A DNA stretch of 64,000 bases, from positions 1,922,001 through 1,986,000 of the forward strand of contig OZ251230.1 of NCBI GenBank assembly GCA_965240325.2. Reading direction: 5' to 3'. Positions 1 to 11,221 of this stretch are shown piece after piece; the first letter of the stretch is position 1; every line of letters starts with the position of its first letter. Under the pieces are notes generated by a model, which saw only the letters and a program-made list of their open reading frames with translations, was not told the DNA's origin and did not search any database. The translations under genes were made by a program, and so were the position numbers. Source of the DNA: Rebecca billardiae RCC1528. Its lineage: Eukaryota > Haptophyta.

Positions 1-2
1 TG

Positions 3-74
3 CAGAAGCAGATGCAGATGGGCCCTCATATGCACCCTGGTGCGCCTAAGACCGGCGGGAGCGTCAGAGAGTAG
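3..74 (+). CDS. Possible C-terminal end of a gene entering from the left edge
   Basis: The third frame is open from the window edge to a TAG at 72-74 and gives a short tail rich in Gln, Met, His and Pro (QKQMQMGPHMHPGAPKTGG and a few more residues). Its composition looks more like a protein tail than the Arg/Ala-rich translations typical of noncoding GC-rich DNA here. No domain is visible and no start lies in the window. It could equally be chance; the reading rests only on composition and the edge position. Confidence 0.25.
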   Translation, partial: QKQMQMGPHMHPGAPKTGGSVRE

Positions 75-215
75 AGACCGTCTCGGAGCGTCACTACTCA
101 CTATCTTGACCCGTGCCCGCGTTGCACACTCAATCTCCGCAGTTAGCTCCATCTCGGACGGTCAGCGACACTGCTACTATCAGCAGACGCAGATGGGTAT
201 CCGCAGATGTCGAAC

Positions 216-1004
216 TCACCACTCAGTTACCGCCTCGTTCTCCCACAGCGCACCACTTGGGCCGTCAGGTGGAAGCGTTGCTAGCAGCACTGCATTGCGA
301 GCGCCCACTGCCGGCGGCCTTGGCCCCTTGTGTGAGGACATGTCTGTGTCGCACCAACCAGGGCAGCATGCGTTGGCCTTCAGAGCGCTGCCCTCGCGCC
401 GGGCGAGCAGCTTGGTGTACGCAATCAGCGCGAGCTTAGAGAACGCATAGCTCGATCCGGACCATCCATGCACAAGATGTTCACCCGAAGCGACGTCGGC
501 CTCAAACTCTGCAACAAGTGCGCGCAGTTGTTCAAGCGTGAGTTCAGGATCGTTGAACTGATGTTGACGCGCAAGAGAGAGCTGACTCAGCGCCCCCTTC
601 ATCGACGCGACGAACACGACGCGAGCATCGCCTGCTTGGCGGAGGAGAGGTAAGAGCGCTTCGGTGAGGGCCACTGTGCCGTGAAAGTTGATCGCCACCG
701 TCGGCTTGCTCTGCTCCTTGAACGGAGTCGCATCTGCCTCCTTGAAAGCGAAGCCAGCGTTGTTGACGAGAACATCCAGAGATGAGTGTTCCTGCTGGAC
801 CTCGGCCGCGAATGCCTTCACGGACTCTAGGTCCGAGAGTTCAAGCGTGCCATGCCCGCACCCGAGCTCAGCAGCTGCGCGGGCGGCACAGCTCGGGTCA
901 CGGCTGGTAATGATCACGGCAAAGTTCAGGGCGATCAGCTGCCGCGCAATATGGTAACCGATGCCGCGATTCCCTCCCGTCACGACAGCAAGCGGCCTGC
1001 GCAT
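216..1004 (-). CDS. Short-chain dehydrogenase/reductase, carbonyl reductase-like
   Basis: A 262-aa classical SDR, probably an NADPH-dependent carbonyl reductase. From the Met at 1004 the Rossmann motif TGGNRGIGYHIAR follows within a dozen residues. NNAG lies near residue 97, and the catalytic Tyr-Lys pair sits in SSYAFSKLALIAYTKLL. CCPGWCDTDM matches the CBR1-type stretch after the active site (PGWVxTDM in relatives). The insertion between the catalytic Ser region and YxxxK is typical of CBR1/CBR3-like enzymes rather than short fatty-acid SDRs. The frame stays open to 1061, but the extra 19 residues are not SDR-like, so the internal Met was chosen. It is a single exon. A foldback repeat starts 92 bp upstream of the ATG. 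Substrate cannot be told from sequence. Confidence 0.85.
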   Translation of the reverse strand: MRRPLAVVTGGNRGIGYHIARQLIALNFAVIITSRDPSCAARAAAELGCGHGTLELSDLESVKAFAAEVQQEHSSLDVLVNNAGFAFKEADATPFKEQSKPTVAINFHGTVALTEALLPLLRQAGDARVVFVASMKGALSQLSLARQHQFNDPELTLEQLRALVAEFEADVASGEHLVHGWSGSSYAFSKLALIAYTKLLARREGSALKANACCPGWCDTDMSSHKGPRPPAVGARNAVLLATLPPDGPSGALWENEAVTEW

Positions 1005-1095
1005 TGTTGATGTTATGAGCCGCCCCTCGCCGTCGGGCCGGTGCGTCCGTGCACGCCCCACGACACCCTTGGTTTCTCCACCAAGGGTGTCCAGG

Positions 1096-2203
1096 CAAGG
1101 GTGTCCAGGGTCCGCAACAGCCAGTGCGCAGCGCGGGAGGCTGTGTCATCGCGAGGTCGCCGCTCGCCAGTGGCACTCGCCCGCCCGCCGCCGTGCACGG
1201 CGGCGGAGCCGCTCGCGCCGTGCGCTCCTGCGGCCGTCGGATCGGGCTGCGTAGGCGGCGCGCGGCTTGGGCCGTCGCTGAGCCACCCAGCGCCCCTCGC
1301 TGCGCCGCGCGCCTTCCTCGTCCTCGCCTCCTCCGCGCCTTGAAGCAGCACGCACACGCGCGGCGCCGCCACAAAAGCAGCGCAGGCGCTCGCGTGCAAG
1401 CGCGCGCGCGCAGCGCGCGACGGGCTCGACTCAGGGCTCGCGCCGCTGCGGGGGCATGCAGCACCATCACATGCGCGCGCGACGCCACCTCGAACTTGCG
1501 CATCGCTGTGACCGTCACGCGCCAAATGCTCACACGTCCTCGTGTTGAAGTAGGCCCAATCTGACCAGAACCTGCCATGCGTCAGGACGACTTCTTAGGC
1601 AAGACACGATGACAGCTACGTACGCGGCGCTTCTCAGCAAGCGTGGAGACCACAAGAGAAGCGCACGCAAGCATGACCGTCCCCGCATCGATCGCGTCGA
1701 CGTACTCAAGGCCCGTTGTGGAAGCTTCCGTCGCACGTGTGATGATGCCAAGTCAGACCATTTTGTAACGTGCATCAGCGTGCACTGACGGTCAAACGCG
1801 CAGGCTCGAGGTGGCGTCGCGCGCGCATGTGATAGCACTGCATGTCCCCGCAGAGGCTCGAACACCGAGTCGAGTCCGTCGCGCGCTGCGCGCGCGCGCT
1901 TGCACGCGAGCGCCTGCGCTGCTTTTGTGGCGGCGCCGCGCGTGTGCGTGCTGCTTCAAGGCGCGGAGGAGGCGAGGACGAGGAAGGCGCGCGGCGCAGC
2001 GAGGGGCGCTGGGTGGCTCAGCGACGGCCCAAGCCGCGCGCCGCCTACGCAGCCCGATCCGACGGCCGCAGGAGCGCACGGCGCGAGCGGCCCCGCCGCC
2101 GTGCACGGCGGCGGGCGGGCGAGTGCCACTGGCGAGCGGCGACCTCGCGATGACACAGCCTCCCGCGCTGCGCACTGGCTGTTGCGGACCCTGGACACCC
2201 TTG
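1096..2203. repeat. Foldback element with ~410-bp inverted arms
   Basis: The left arm runs from 1096 to about 1505 and its reverse complement from about 1797 to 2203. They are nearly identical over the outer ~340 bp and diverge towards the centre. The spacer of about 290 bp holds nothing I recognise. The open frames in the arms are Arg/Ala-rich and mirror each other, so I do not read them as genes. The left end lies 92 bp upstream of the SDR start codon. Confidence 0.85.
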
Positions 2204-3157
2204 TCTCCACGGAGCCGATCCGGACTCATTCTACAGGGTCTCCAACATTACACTGGACACTTTGGGCAGCAGCTCAGCGTACGGCCTGTGGCTGCCTCGC
2301 GCGGGGTCAGGAGCGGCCAGCTCGGCTCGTGTGCACCCCACTAGGTCTGTCTGCGACCGCGCATAGCCGGGCAGCCCGCGTGGAGCACCCCTCTGGGTCA
2401 TGCGGACAGTCGGCACAAGGCTGGTCGTGAGGGCCGTGAAGCAGCCGTGCCTGGCTTCTGCGCATCGGTCTGTAGCCAGCAAGGCCGCTCAAGGCCGCGC
2501 AGATATTATTACGTGGCATGGTCGATGACTATGCGGCATGCGCTCGACAGCCCTGGGCAAGCCCGGACGTAGCGCTACACCAGGAGTATATACGGCCCGA
2601 TCGGACCAGCCTACCAGTTGCGCACCTCGCTTGCACAGCTGCTGCACAGCCCATCGATCGGCTCTGGCCGTGCAGGCAAGGGCTACAGTCGGCGCCACTA
2701 CCCGCAGCGAACGCTGGAGACCCACCAGTGCGCGCACCAACCCGCCCGCCGCCAAATGCAACCGTGCGCCAGATACGAATTTTAGCAGGCATGCCACCCG
2801 CGGGGGCTCCGTGCGGACCTGTTCAGGGCCCGAACCGCTAGTCGGTTGAGCTGTACATCCAAGCCAGCCCTGGCCACACGCTGAGCGCGCCGCTCGCTGC
2901 ACCCACACCCTGTCGTCATCCGAGGAGTAAGGTCCATGGCGCTCACGTGAGCCTCTGGCCCATCTCATCGTTAGCAGCCGTAGTCAGCAAAAATCAGTGT
3001 CCGAACAATTGTTGGGGACCCTTTATGATTTGAAGGCGCTCGGCCGCGGCGGCACCGCTGCCGCGGGGGGCGTTGCGCCAGCTGGACAAACGGTCAAACT
3101 CCTTCCGGTCGTTTAAGATCTGCGCTTTTCAAAACGAAATGTTCTGCGCTCTGTCCA
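2204..3157. other. Gene-free stretch
   Basis: Both strands carry several overlapping open frames of 60-160 codons, but none has a recognisable motif or believable composition. No repeat shared with the rest of the window was spotted here. I see nothing supportable. Confidence 0.5.
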
Positions 3158-3360
3158 GTTGTGTGACGTTGAATTCGGATCCTGAAATGTTTCGGACGCC
3201 GAAAGGCTCGGGCGCTGAAAGCGCCCGAGCCCACCCTTGAGGTCCGGAGGCGCACACCGTACCCGCTTGCAGTGTTTGGTTTGAAGTTTCACGGCACCCC
3301 GCGTTCTCCCGCATACAATCGCATCAAAACATGAGACGGCTTAGAATAGTGAGTGTGCAT
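3158..3360 (+). repeat. Dispersed repeat with internal GC hairpin, copy 1
   Basis: About 200 bp matching 13530-13760 in inverted orientation at roughly 85-90% identity. Both copies carry a perfect GC stem (ggctcgggcgct / agcgcccgagcc) around a three-base loop, then a stretch reading through cggcaccccgcgt and tacaatcgcatcaaaa. No coding content. One end abuts the foldback at 3419. Confidence 0.75.
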
Positions 3361-3418
3361 GACCCGTTGCACGGGTGAGTAACCGTGAGCGTATGAAAAA
3401 ACGACAAGCGCAATGCTT

Positions 3419-4801
3419 CTCAAGTAACCTTTTTTTCTCGGCGCCCAAAAAAGTTTTCTTCCGCGCGAAAAAAAATTTTCCTTCGCGCGAAAAAAGTTTT
3501 CCTTCGCGCCAAAAAAAGTTTCCTTCGCGCCAAAAAAAGTTTCCTTCGCGCCAAACAGTTTTTTCTTTCGCCGCTGCCGCGCGGGGGCTGCCCAGCCGTG
3601 CCGCCGCTTGCGAGCGGCGGGCAGGCGGCGGCCCGGCTTGCGCACCCGCGGTGCGGCGGCTTGTGAGGGCGTGCTCCGCTGGGCGGGGCGCGCGCCGGGT
3701 GTGCCCGCGGAGCCGGCGCGTGCGGACGGGCTGTTGCGGCAGAGCTTCGGGCGCCCTCCTGCGCCGCGCGTCTTGCGCCACGCCTCTCTCGCCTCGCCTC
3801 AGGGCAGCGCGCACGCGCGCGCCGCCTCGAGGCCAGCGCTGCCCGCGCCGCACGGCCGACCGCGCGCGCGCCGTGCGCGGCATGGTCGGGAAGGAACGGG
3901 CGCTGCGTGCCGGGCGAGTTGGCGACACCACAGGCGCACGCCATGCCGTCACGCGACGCCGCAAAAAGGCACGAAAGTTGATCTGCAGAAGCTGTTGACG
4001 AGTGCTGATTACTTGTCGTTCCAAGCCAGACCTGAGCTTGAGGAAGATGATGAAAGAGCATCAGCGCCAGAAAAGCGTCGCATTCCGCACTTCTACACGC
4101 CCCTACAGGGATGAGCATCCATGCGCAAGAGTAGCCCGCGCGCCCGTCTGGCACTGATCTGTGTCTCTGTGATCGTTCAGACAAGGGTCACAGCATGGCT
4201 GTGCACACCATCTGTGCGCGAAGTCGAAAGAGGCATGCAAATGGGCCGACGACACGCTCGTCAAGGCGTCGCGTGGCGGCATGGCGTGCGCCTGTGGTGT
4301 CGCCAACTCGCCCGGCACGCAGCGCCCGTTCCTTCCCGACCACGCCGCGCACGGCGCGCGCGCGGTCGGCCGTGCGGCGCGGGCAGCGCTGGCCTCGAGG
4401 CGGCGCGCGCGTGCGCGCTGCCCTGAGGCGAGGCGAGAGAGGCGTGGCGCAAGACGCGCGGCGCAGGAGGGCGCCCGAAGCTCTGCCGCAACAGCCCGTC
4501 CGCACGCGCCGGCTCCGCGGGCACATCCGGCGCGCGCCCCGCCCAGCGGAGCACGCCCTCACAAGCCGCCGCACCGCGGGTGCGCAAGCCGGGCCGCCGC
4601 CTGCCCGCCGCTCGCAAGCGGCGGCACGGCTGGGCAGCCCCCGCGCGGCAGCGGCGAAGCAAAAAACTTTTTGGCGCGAAGGAAACTTTTTTTGGCGCGA
4701 AGGAAACTTTTTTTGGCGCGAAGGAAAACTTTTTTCGCGCGAAGGAAAACTTTTTTCGCGCGGAAGAAAACTTTTTTGGGCGCCGAGAAAATAACTCGAG
4801 G
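3419..4801. repeat. Foldback element whose ends are built of A/T-tract repeats
   Basis: Inverted arms 3419-3960 and 4265-4801 (about 540 bp each, near identical) surround a 304-bp spacer. The outer 130 bp of each arm is a tandem array of 19-22-bp units, each a run of 5-8 A (or T) beside cttcgcgc. Translated, it reads as a repeating FFGAKE/FFRAKE series, open in several frames simply because of the periodicity. The inner arm is extremely GC-rich with no recognisable gene. At the left end the DNA also resembles 6420-6450 (gagaagcattgcgtatgaaa-like). Confidence 0.85.
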
Positions 4802-7257
4802 AAAAAGATCCGCGGCCCCGGCCGTGCTACGCAAACGATATCCGCCTCGATGACCCCTTGCTGGCACTACGGTGGCAAGTGGCAGACTGACTGGCTACCA
4901 CTCTCACAACTCACTGTCTGAAACCGACACGGTGACGGTGACCATTTAGACCAACTTAGCCGACCGGGCATCTGTTGAGGAGACTGAGTGACGACCAGCC
5001 GGGGTCATCGTGCGGCGCTGAAGGCGAGTGAAGCCTGGCCAGACCTGTGACTGGCAGTGACTGAGTGGTCACTGCACCTGACCACCCGTACGGCCCGCCT
5101 CACCAGCACGGCCGATGACGACCAGCCGGGGTCATCGTGCGGCGCTGAAGCCTGGCCAGACCTGTGACTGAGTGGTCACGGCACCTGACCACCTACGGCC
5201 CCCTCACCAGCACGGCCGTAACGGGCGTCTGTACAGAGTAGTGCGTCCGACCGGGCCGCCCTCCAGCACGAGCCGCACGCTAGGTGGCGCGCTCCTTCCG
5301 CTTCCCTGCCGATTCAGATTTGACACCTGGCATCAATGGTCCAGTGAGCTGCGGCTGCTGCAGCCGCAACGTGCTGGCGCGGTGAGACAGTGCGGACCAA
5401 GACCACAGCGGCACCGCGCGTGCGGCTCTCGTGGCAGCATCCGCACCGCGCGCGCAGGCGAAGAGTTTAGAGCGTAACGCAGGGCGACGCGCGCGCGCGG
5501 CGAGCGAGCCGGGTCACCACCGCCCGCATTCACATGCAGCCCCCGCGCGCGCGGCGCGCACCATGACCATCCGCCCCAGTGCCATAGTGCGCAGCGCGGC
5601 GCCGCCGGGTCGCAGTTCATGGGTCGTTGGACCGCATGCCGTGGCGCGGCGCGACGGGCGCGGCGCGGCGTTGCCGCGCTTGCTTCTCCCGGGGGCCTGA
5701 GCCTACTGGCTGAGGCCCCCACGCGCGGCGGACTCCGCGCGCGCCCCACCTGATGTGCGCGCGGCGCGCGGCCGCAGCGCGCGGCGGGCGGCGCTGGCCA
5801 TCGAGCCTCATGCGGGGCGGGCGCCGTGCGGCGGTGCCGCTGGTGCGTATTCGGTCTCGTCAGATGCGTGCTCGGTCTCGTCAATCGTTACCCGCGTCGC
5901 TTGCGGCAGGCGGCCGCCCCCTTTAGCGGTTGTCGAGGCCAACCAACGACGCTTGGACGCCTACGGCCGCGCGAAGCGACGGCGCCGAGCGGGCGCGCGC
6001 GCCTGGTACGAGAGGTAGACTCCCACATCGTGCCTCCACACCCCGCCCGCGCCAGCGCACCCGCCCCTGGCGCTCTTCCCGCTCGTCGGCGGCGCTCGGC
6101 ACCCGAGCCGAGCCGAACGCGTGCACGGCGCACGACGCAGCGCGGCGCGACGGGCGCGGCGCGGCGCGCTCGGGCGAAAGTCCCCCGGGGCTCCGAGCGT
6201 ACGGGCCGACGCGCCCACTCGCGGCGCGCCCCGCGCGCGCCCCGCCAAATGCGCGTGTAGGCGCGAGGCGCGGGTCGACACGCTCGGGTGCTCGGCGCGG
6301 CCGTCAACAGCCCCCCCCCGCGAGTTGATGAGCGTCCCCGGATTCCATTTTCCGGACTCTGATTGATGCTACGCAAAGCCGCGGGGGCGGCCGTCCGTCG
6401 AAACGGACGTGCCCCCCCCGCGGAAAAAGGTCACTTGAGAAGCATTGCGTATGAAATCTCGCGGTTTTGTCGCTCGCGCTGCCGCATGGCTGACGTCCGC
6501 GCCGATCCGAGCGCAATGGTGCATTGCGAAGCCGATTCGCAATGCACCAATCCAATCCGCATGTCAATCGACCCAACCGTCGCTGAGAACGAACGACAAA
6601 ACCCAGGGCAGGTGTCCACCACGAAGCCACGCCGCGCGCGCGCTGGCAGCGTGAGCCGGCGCGGTTGCAAAGGGTTGCCCAAAGGCAGAGAGATCAGCCA
6701 ATGCGGCTACCTTCGGCAAGCACGCCACCTCAGCGTCAGCATCGGGTGGGGCCGTGACGATATATGCCCTTGGATGCGGCTCCAGCCAAACGGCTCTCGA
6801 CGCGGGGAGCCGCCATCGGCCGCGAGCGCGTACACAGATACACGTGCTGTCCTCGTAAACGAGGATTCAGGAGACGAGGCGCGGCCCGCGATGCGCAGGC
6901 AAGACCTAGGGAGTGGCTCACGTTTTGATCGCGTGTACGGGTACAGAAGGCGTGCGCACGCAACCGCACCGCCTTCGTGAAGCGCGTGGGCAAGCTGCTG
7001 AAGCTCTCACGATGCGCGCTTACTTCTCACCTCCGTGCGCTCGCCGACCGCTCACGCTGCCTTCCGCGCGGCGGACCTGGGAAACCTGCCACCTGGCGCG
7101 CACGACGCAGCGCGTAACGCGGAAGGTGGTAGATCTGCTGCTACGCTCCCGCTGCCGCCGCCGGCGGCGGCAGCGGCATGCCCACGATGCGGCGACGGTG
7201 ATGACTATCACTGCCAAAGTGTCGTTTTTTCGGCGCTCACGCGTGCAACGGGTCGCA
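4802..7257. other. Gene-free, GC-rich stretch
   Basis: No gene is supportable. It contains a tandem duplication (next entry). A diverged direct duplication relates about 5600-5770 to about 6130-6260, sharing gcgcggcgcgacgggcgcgg. A snap-back hairpin near 6388-6412 (gtccgt-cgaa-acggac) is flanked by C-runs, and a short motif at 6425-6450 is shared with the edge of the 3419-4801 foldback. The many open frames are a by-product of GC content. Confidence 0.5.
4989..5222 (+). repeat. Tandem duplication, period ~126 bp
   Basis: Two direct copies (about 4989-5114 and 5115-5222) share gaccagccggggtcatcgtg, cctggccagacctgtgactg and the block ending caccagcacggccg. They differ by small indels. No coding content. 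Confidence 0.75.
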
Positions 7258-7719
7258 TCTTCCACAATCTCGGGAATCTAGAACGGCGCGGGGGTATCTC
7301 AGCGTAGTGCAAGGCTGCGTCGGACGCGGAAACATTCTGGTGCTGAAATGGTCAGCCATGTGTTTCGGCGACGACGAATCGCGCCGCGATTTAGGCTAGA
7401 AATTCCTGGAGTTCAGACTTGGAGGGTAGCTTCGCCCGCCCGAATCTGGTAGTAATGTTTGTCCGTGCGCGTGGCCACAACAAGGCCGACTCTCGTCGCG
7501 GTAAAAGTTGAAGTTCGGTGTCGCTCGGCGCTCGCCAACGTGCTCCGCTCCGCACGCCACGGCCTTCGCCCCTGCGTCCGCGTCCCGGTGCCGCAGGCTG
7601 CTGAGGCTGCCAACGGTCCGACGTGATGCCCACCGTGAGTGGATCATGACGCGTCTGCCGAACTGCACCTCTCACTACACCTTGACCTGTTTATCACTCG
7701 GTCACGACTCGGCACAGTG

Positions 7720-8667
7720 GGCTCCGGTCACTGTCCGGGACGTCCAGCAGGGGTGCATTCAGACTCTCTGGGGGGGTCTGGGGGGGTCTCCCCCCAGCCG
7801 ATCGAAGGACCAAATACGCCTCAATAAGGCCCCAACTCGCCAGAATTCGCATAGCAGACAGTGTTCGCTGGTGTTGGCTGAGGGCCGCGTCGTGCGGCGT
7901 CGGCTCTGCGCCGAGCGGCCATGACGCATTGCACACAGCCCCGATATCGGCGCCTCCCTCGCGAGTCAAGACGCAGCGCAGTGCAGGATCGAGCAACGCA
8001 TTGACCGCTGCGGCGCAGGCCGCCGCACCTCGTGGCGCGCTCGCGAACAAGCTCTGAGCAGCCAGCTGTGGCAGTCCTCTGAGGAGCTGCAGCCAAGCAC
8101 GAGCTCGTGCGCATGCCCGCGCCAGTACGAGCTGACGGCGCGGCCCGGGGCGCGAGCAGCTCGACGCCGACAAGCTCACGCGCACGCCCGCACCGCCGCG
8201 AGCTCAAGGGCGCGGCCGCCAGCGCGAGCAGCTCGACGCGGACAGCGCGCAGCTTGCTCGAGCCGACGAGCAGCTTCTCGCCCATCGGTGACTCTCAGTG
8301 CACGAAGGTGCACCCGGGGCGCGAGCGCGACAGGGTGCCGCGGCCAACCAGCGGCTGCGCCCGGATCAAGGCCTCCATGACGTCTCATCTCCTCGCCCGC
8401 TCCGCGGAACTCCATCGTGCGGGAGACCGGTCCGGGAGGCCAAAAAAAAGTTCAGCACGATGGAGTCCTCCATGTTCGACTGTGACGACGCGTTCAAACA
8501 CGTCGAGGCGTGAGAAGACGTCGATTACTTCGATGAGGACTACGTTACTTCGTCCGCCGCCCCGGAGATCTTTCGATTGGTACCATCATCGCCCTCTGGC
8601 TCCCAGGGGTTCGTCTGAATGCACCCCCCCATAGGGTCACTGGACGTCCCTGACCGTGGCTGGAGCC
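7720..8667 (-). mobile_element. Non-autonomous TIR element B, copy 1 (948 bp), inserted in repeat unit A-C
   Basis: The ends are inverted and related: ggctccggtcactgtccggg at the left, and on the other strand ggctccagccacggtcaggg at the right. Both then continue through gacgtccag to ggggtgcattcagac. The unoccupied site is present in inverted form near 12590: the flanks join cleanly there as gcaccgtgcgcg, whereas here gcacagtg precedes and cgtgcgcg follows the element. That implies a 4-bp target duplication (agtg/cgtg with one change). A second full copy is at 18316-19255. No transposase is encoded. The longest conserved frame (minus strand, 7694-8185) gives a Leu/Ala-rich helical protein of unknown nature, so mobility presumably came from elsewhere. 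Confidence 0.85.
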
Positions 8668-8881
8668 CGTGCGCGTCGGCTGCGGCCCCGCGGCAGCAGT
8701 GAGCTCGCACACCGGGCGCTCAACGTCACCTCAAGTACATGGGCATCTCGTGTGTTCTCAGTTTTCCGTGTAGGCTTGACCCCCAGGGCGTCGCTCTCCC
8801 CAAGCGGCGTGTTTGGATCGGCAAACCTTTTGCCATGGTTCTGGAGCCTTTCGGATCGGACCGCCACTTGCCGAATCCGCC

Positions 8882-9032
8882 ATCGTGCGGCCGGTTTGGC
8901 GGTCCGGAAAGGTTGCAGAACCAGGCAAAAGGTTTGTTTGGGGATCCGACGTTACCAAGATCGTGCGGCCGGTTTGGCGGTCCGGAAAGGTTGCAGAACC
9001 AGGCAAAAGGTTTGTTTGGGGATCCGACGTTA
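8882..9032 (+). repeat. Tandem duplication, period 78 bp
   Basis: Two direct copies starting atcgtgcggccggtttggcg at 8882 and 8960 are identical over about 72 bp. The inverted homologue at 12.3-12.4 kb has only one copy, so the duplication is later than the spread of the unit. Confidence 0.85.
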
Positions 9033-9455
9033 TACTGCAGTCATGTTGTAACCCGGCCACTGTGTCCTTCTGTGGGCCCTTCTGGGTGTGAGCAGGTTGC
9101 ACCAACCCCCTCCTGAGCGTCTCGCGGCCCCGAGGCGCTGGCTGATTGAGACCCAGCCGTTTCATCTCCGCGACGTCGATTTTCTGGCGACGCCGCGGAG
9201 CGGCTGGCACTTTCCAGTAGCGGCGGCTCAGAGGCCGCCATCGTGCCGATGGCGAAGCGGCGCACGAAGCGGAACCTCGTCGAGCGAAGCCCCTCGCACG
9301 GAGGCGCGGGGGGCGCCAATGACGGCGCGCGCGCCGCCGCCGCGAATCGGAGCGGTCCGGATGGGTCTGGGCCGGCTGTCTCGCCTGGTGCGCGCCGCGT
9401 GCGCGCCGCGCTCACCGCACGCGCGCTGCTTGTTTGCACCCGGGTGGTTTTGGGC

Positions 9456-9997
9456 GCGACGGGCACATGTCGGGCAACAACAGCCGTATGACACACTTGG
9501 ACACACTTTGACGCGTTGGGGGGGCTGGTGGGGGTCATGCTTGACACGGCCCATGTGGCACCTTTTTGGTTCTCTTTGGTTCTCGGCCGCAATCCGTCAT
9601 CGCACTCACGCTGTGCGCATCTGGCCGCTCCCGTTACGCCCCGCCGTCCGCGCACGCCAGGCGAGCTGGTGAGTGTCCTCAGCAGTTCAACGTGCACCAG
9701 TCCCATCTACTAGAATGGGCCGGGTGGAGCCCTCATGGCAGCATTTTCGCCAGATGAGTAGCATGCGCGCAGCGTTCACCGCGCAAGCATTGCGTTCGTT
9801 GCCACCCGGGATGGCTTGGCGGTTGCGACGGGCACATCGGTCGGGCGACAACAGCCGTATGACACACTTGGACACACTTTGACGCGCTGGGAGGGCTGGT
9901 GGGGGTCATACTTGACACGGCCCATGTGAAACCGGCTTGGTTTTGTTTGGTTCTCGGCCGCAATCTGTCGTCTCACTCATGCGGTGCACATCTGGCC
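9456..9997 (+). repeat. Direct repeat pair, ~170 bp
   Basis: 9456-9626 and 9826-9997 share long runs, including acagccgtatgacacacttg and ggttctcggccgcaat, at about 90% identity. They are separated by 200 bp of unrelated DNA. No gene is recognisable in or between them. Confidence 0.8.
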
Positions 9998-10188
9998 AGT
10001 CAAGTCGGTTGAGGTGCCCCCATCTCGGCGTGCGGAGGGCAAGTCGATGAGCAGCATTCAGCAGGTGGTGGCGCGCCTCCCCCGCACGCCGGCATAGTAA
10101 CCCCAGCCGCGCTACCCGCCGTTGACAAGCACCCTCGCCACGAGGACTTAAACGACGACGGACGAGGACGATACCGATTACCGGCGGC

Positions 10189-10238
10189 GCGCGCGCGAAG
10201 ATGAGTTGGATGAGCATCCAACTCATCTTCGCGCGCGC
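10189..10238. repeat. Perfect 24-bp palindrome with 2-base loop
   Basis: 24 bases (10189-10212) are followed by AG and then by the exact reverse complement (10215-10238). The arm begins gcgcgcgcgaagatgagttg. A transcript would form a 24-bp perfect stem with an AG gap too short for a normal loop, so in DNA it would favour a cruciform. No gene lies nearby. Confidence 0.9.
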
Positions 10239-11221
10239 ACTGTGACTGTGAGTGTGACAACAACAGAAGCTACTGTAACTTGCTCAGCTCGATGCCACCG
10301 TCCCGGGCGTCGTCACGTCGGCCTACGAAGTGACATCTCGGCCGCCGTCCCTGCGTTGGGCCTGCTGCAAGAGCCAGCGAACAGGTAGCTTATCTGCGAG
10401 TGCCGCCGCCGCGAGGCGGTGCCTTTCTTGCGCTCTCCGCGCGACAGTCGGAGACCATCAGCTTGGATGGGCCGGGCGAAGCCTCGTGCTCGGCGCTTAC
10501 GCCGCTTACGCCGCATGGGTGCCATACTCACCGTGCTCACACGGCACGGCTTGGTTATGCGTCGACACTGGTCAGTCTGAAGAGTGACGCCGGGACAGTG
10601 CCCCTATACTGCAGTGACTCGTGCAGCTGCGCGTGCTGCCGCTGCGGGTGCTACTGTCAGCTGAACACGGCCTCGTGACACAGCAGGACGCACTCTGAGA
10701 CTCTGAAGCATGGGAGTAGGCGAAGCTGCCAAAGCTCCACCTATCTGCTTCTGCCGTGAACACGAGGAGCAGCCTGTGCAGCTTGGGCTCTCGACGTTCG
10801 ACGTGCAACATCATGAGCATCATTGCAGCAAGTGCCTCACTGGCGCGGACGGGACTCACGACGATCGCGCGTTTGCACGGCCCTCGCATGGCAGCCTGAC
10901 GCGACAACGTGCTGGCTATCTACTGAGCCTACTGGAGCCGTGATCGCTCGGCTCGCCGGCGCGCGTGTGTCCACAGGAGTGCTCAAGCCGGCGCAGCGGG
11001 CCGTGGTGCCGTGAGACTGAGGGTACATGATGCGGCGTGAGCTGGCGTGAGGCTGTCAACATGGGTGGCATCAGCACAGGTGACAGCGCAGACAGGGACG
11101 GAACGCGTTACAGTGCGGACGGCGGAGGCGTAGGCGCTCGCGGGGGCGGCGACAGCGCGAGGGCAGGAGCGGGGACGGCGCAGCAGGGCCGAGGCGCCAT
11201 GCTGGCTCCGGTGCGGCGGGC

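Larger units (their letters stand above)
7258..9085 (+). repeat. Repeat unit A-C, split by the element at 7720-8667
   Basis: Block A (7258-7715) and block C (8668-9085) are both found at 12242-13040 in reverse orientation, where they are contiguous. The unit was therefore about 880 bp before the insertion. Identity is high (roughly 90-95% by eye). Block A also occurs as a more diverged copy at 13043-13510. No domain is visible in any frame. Confidence 0.8.
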
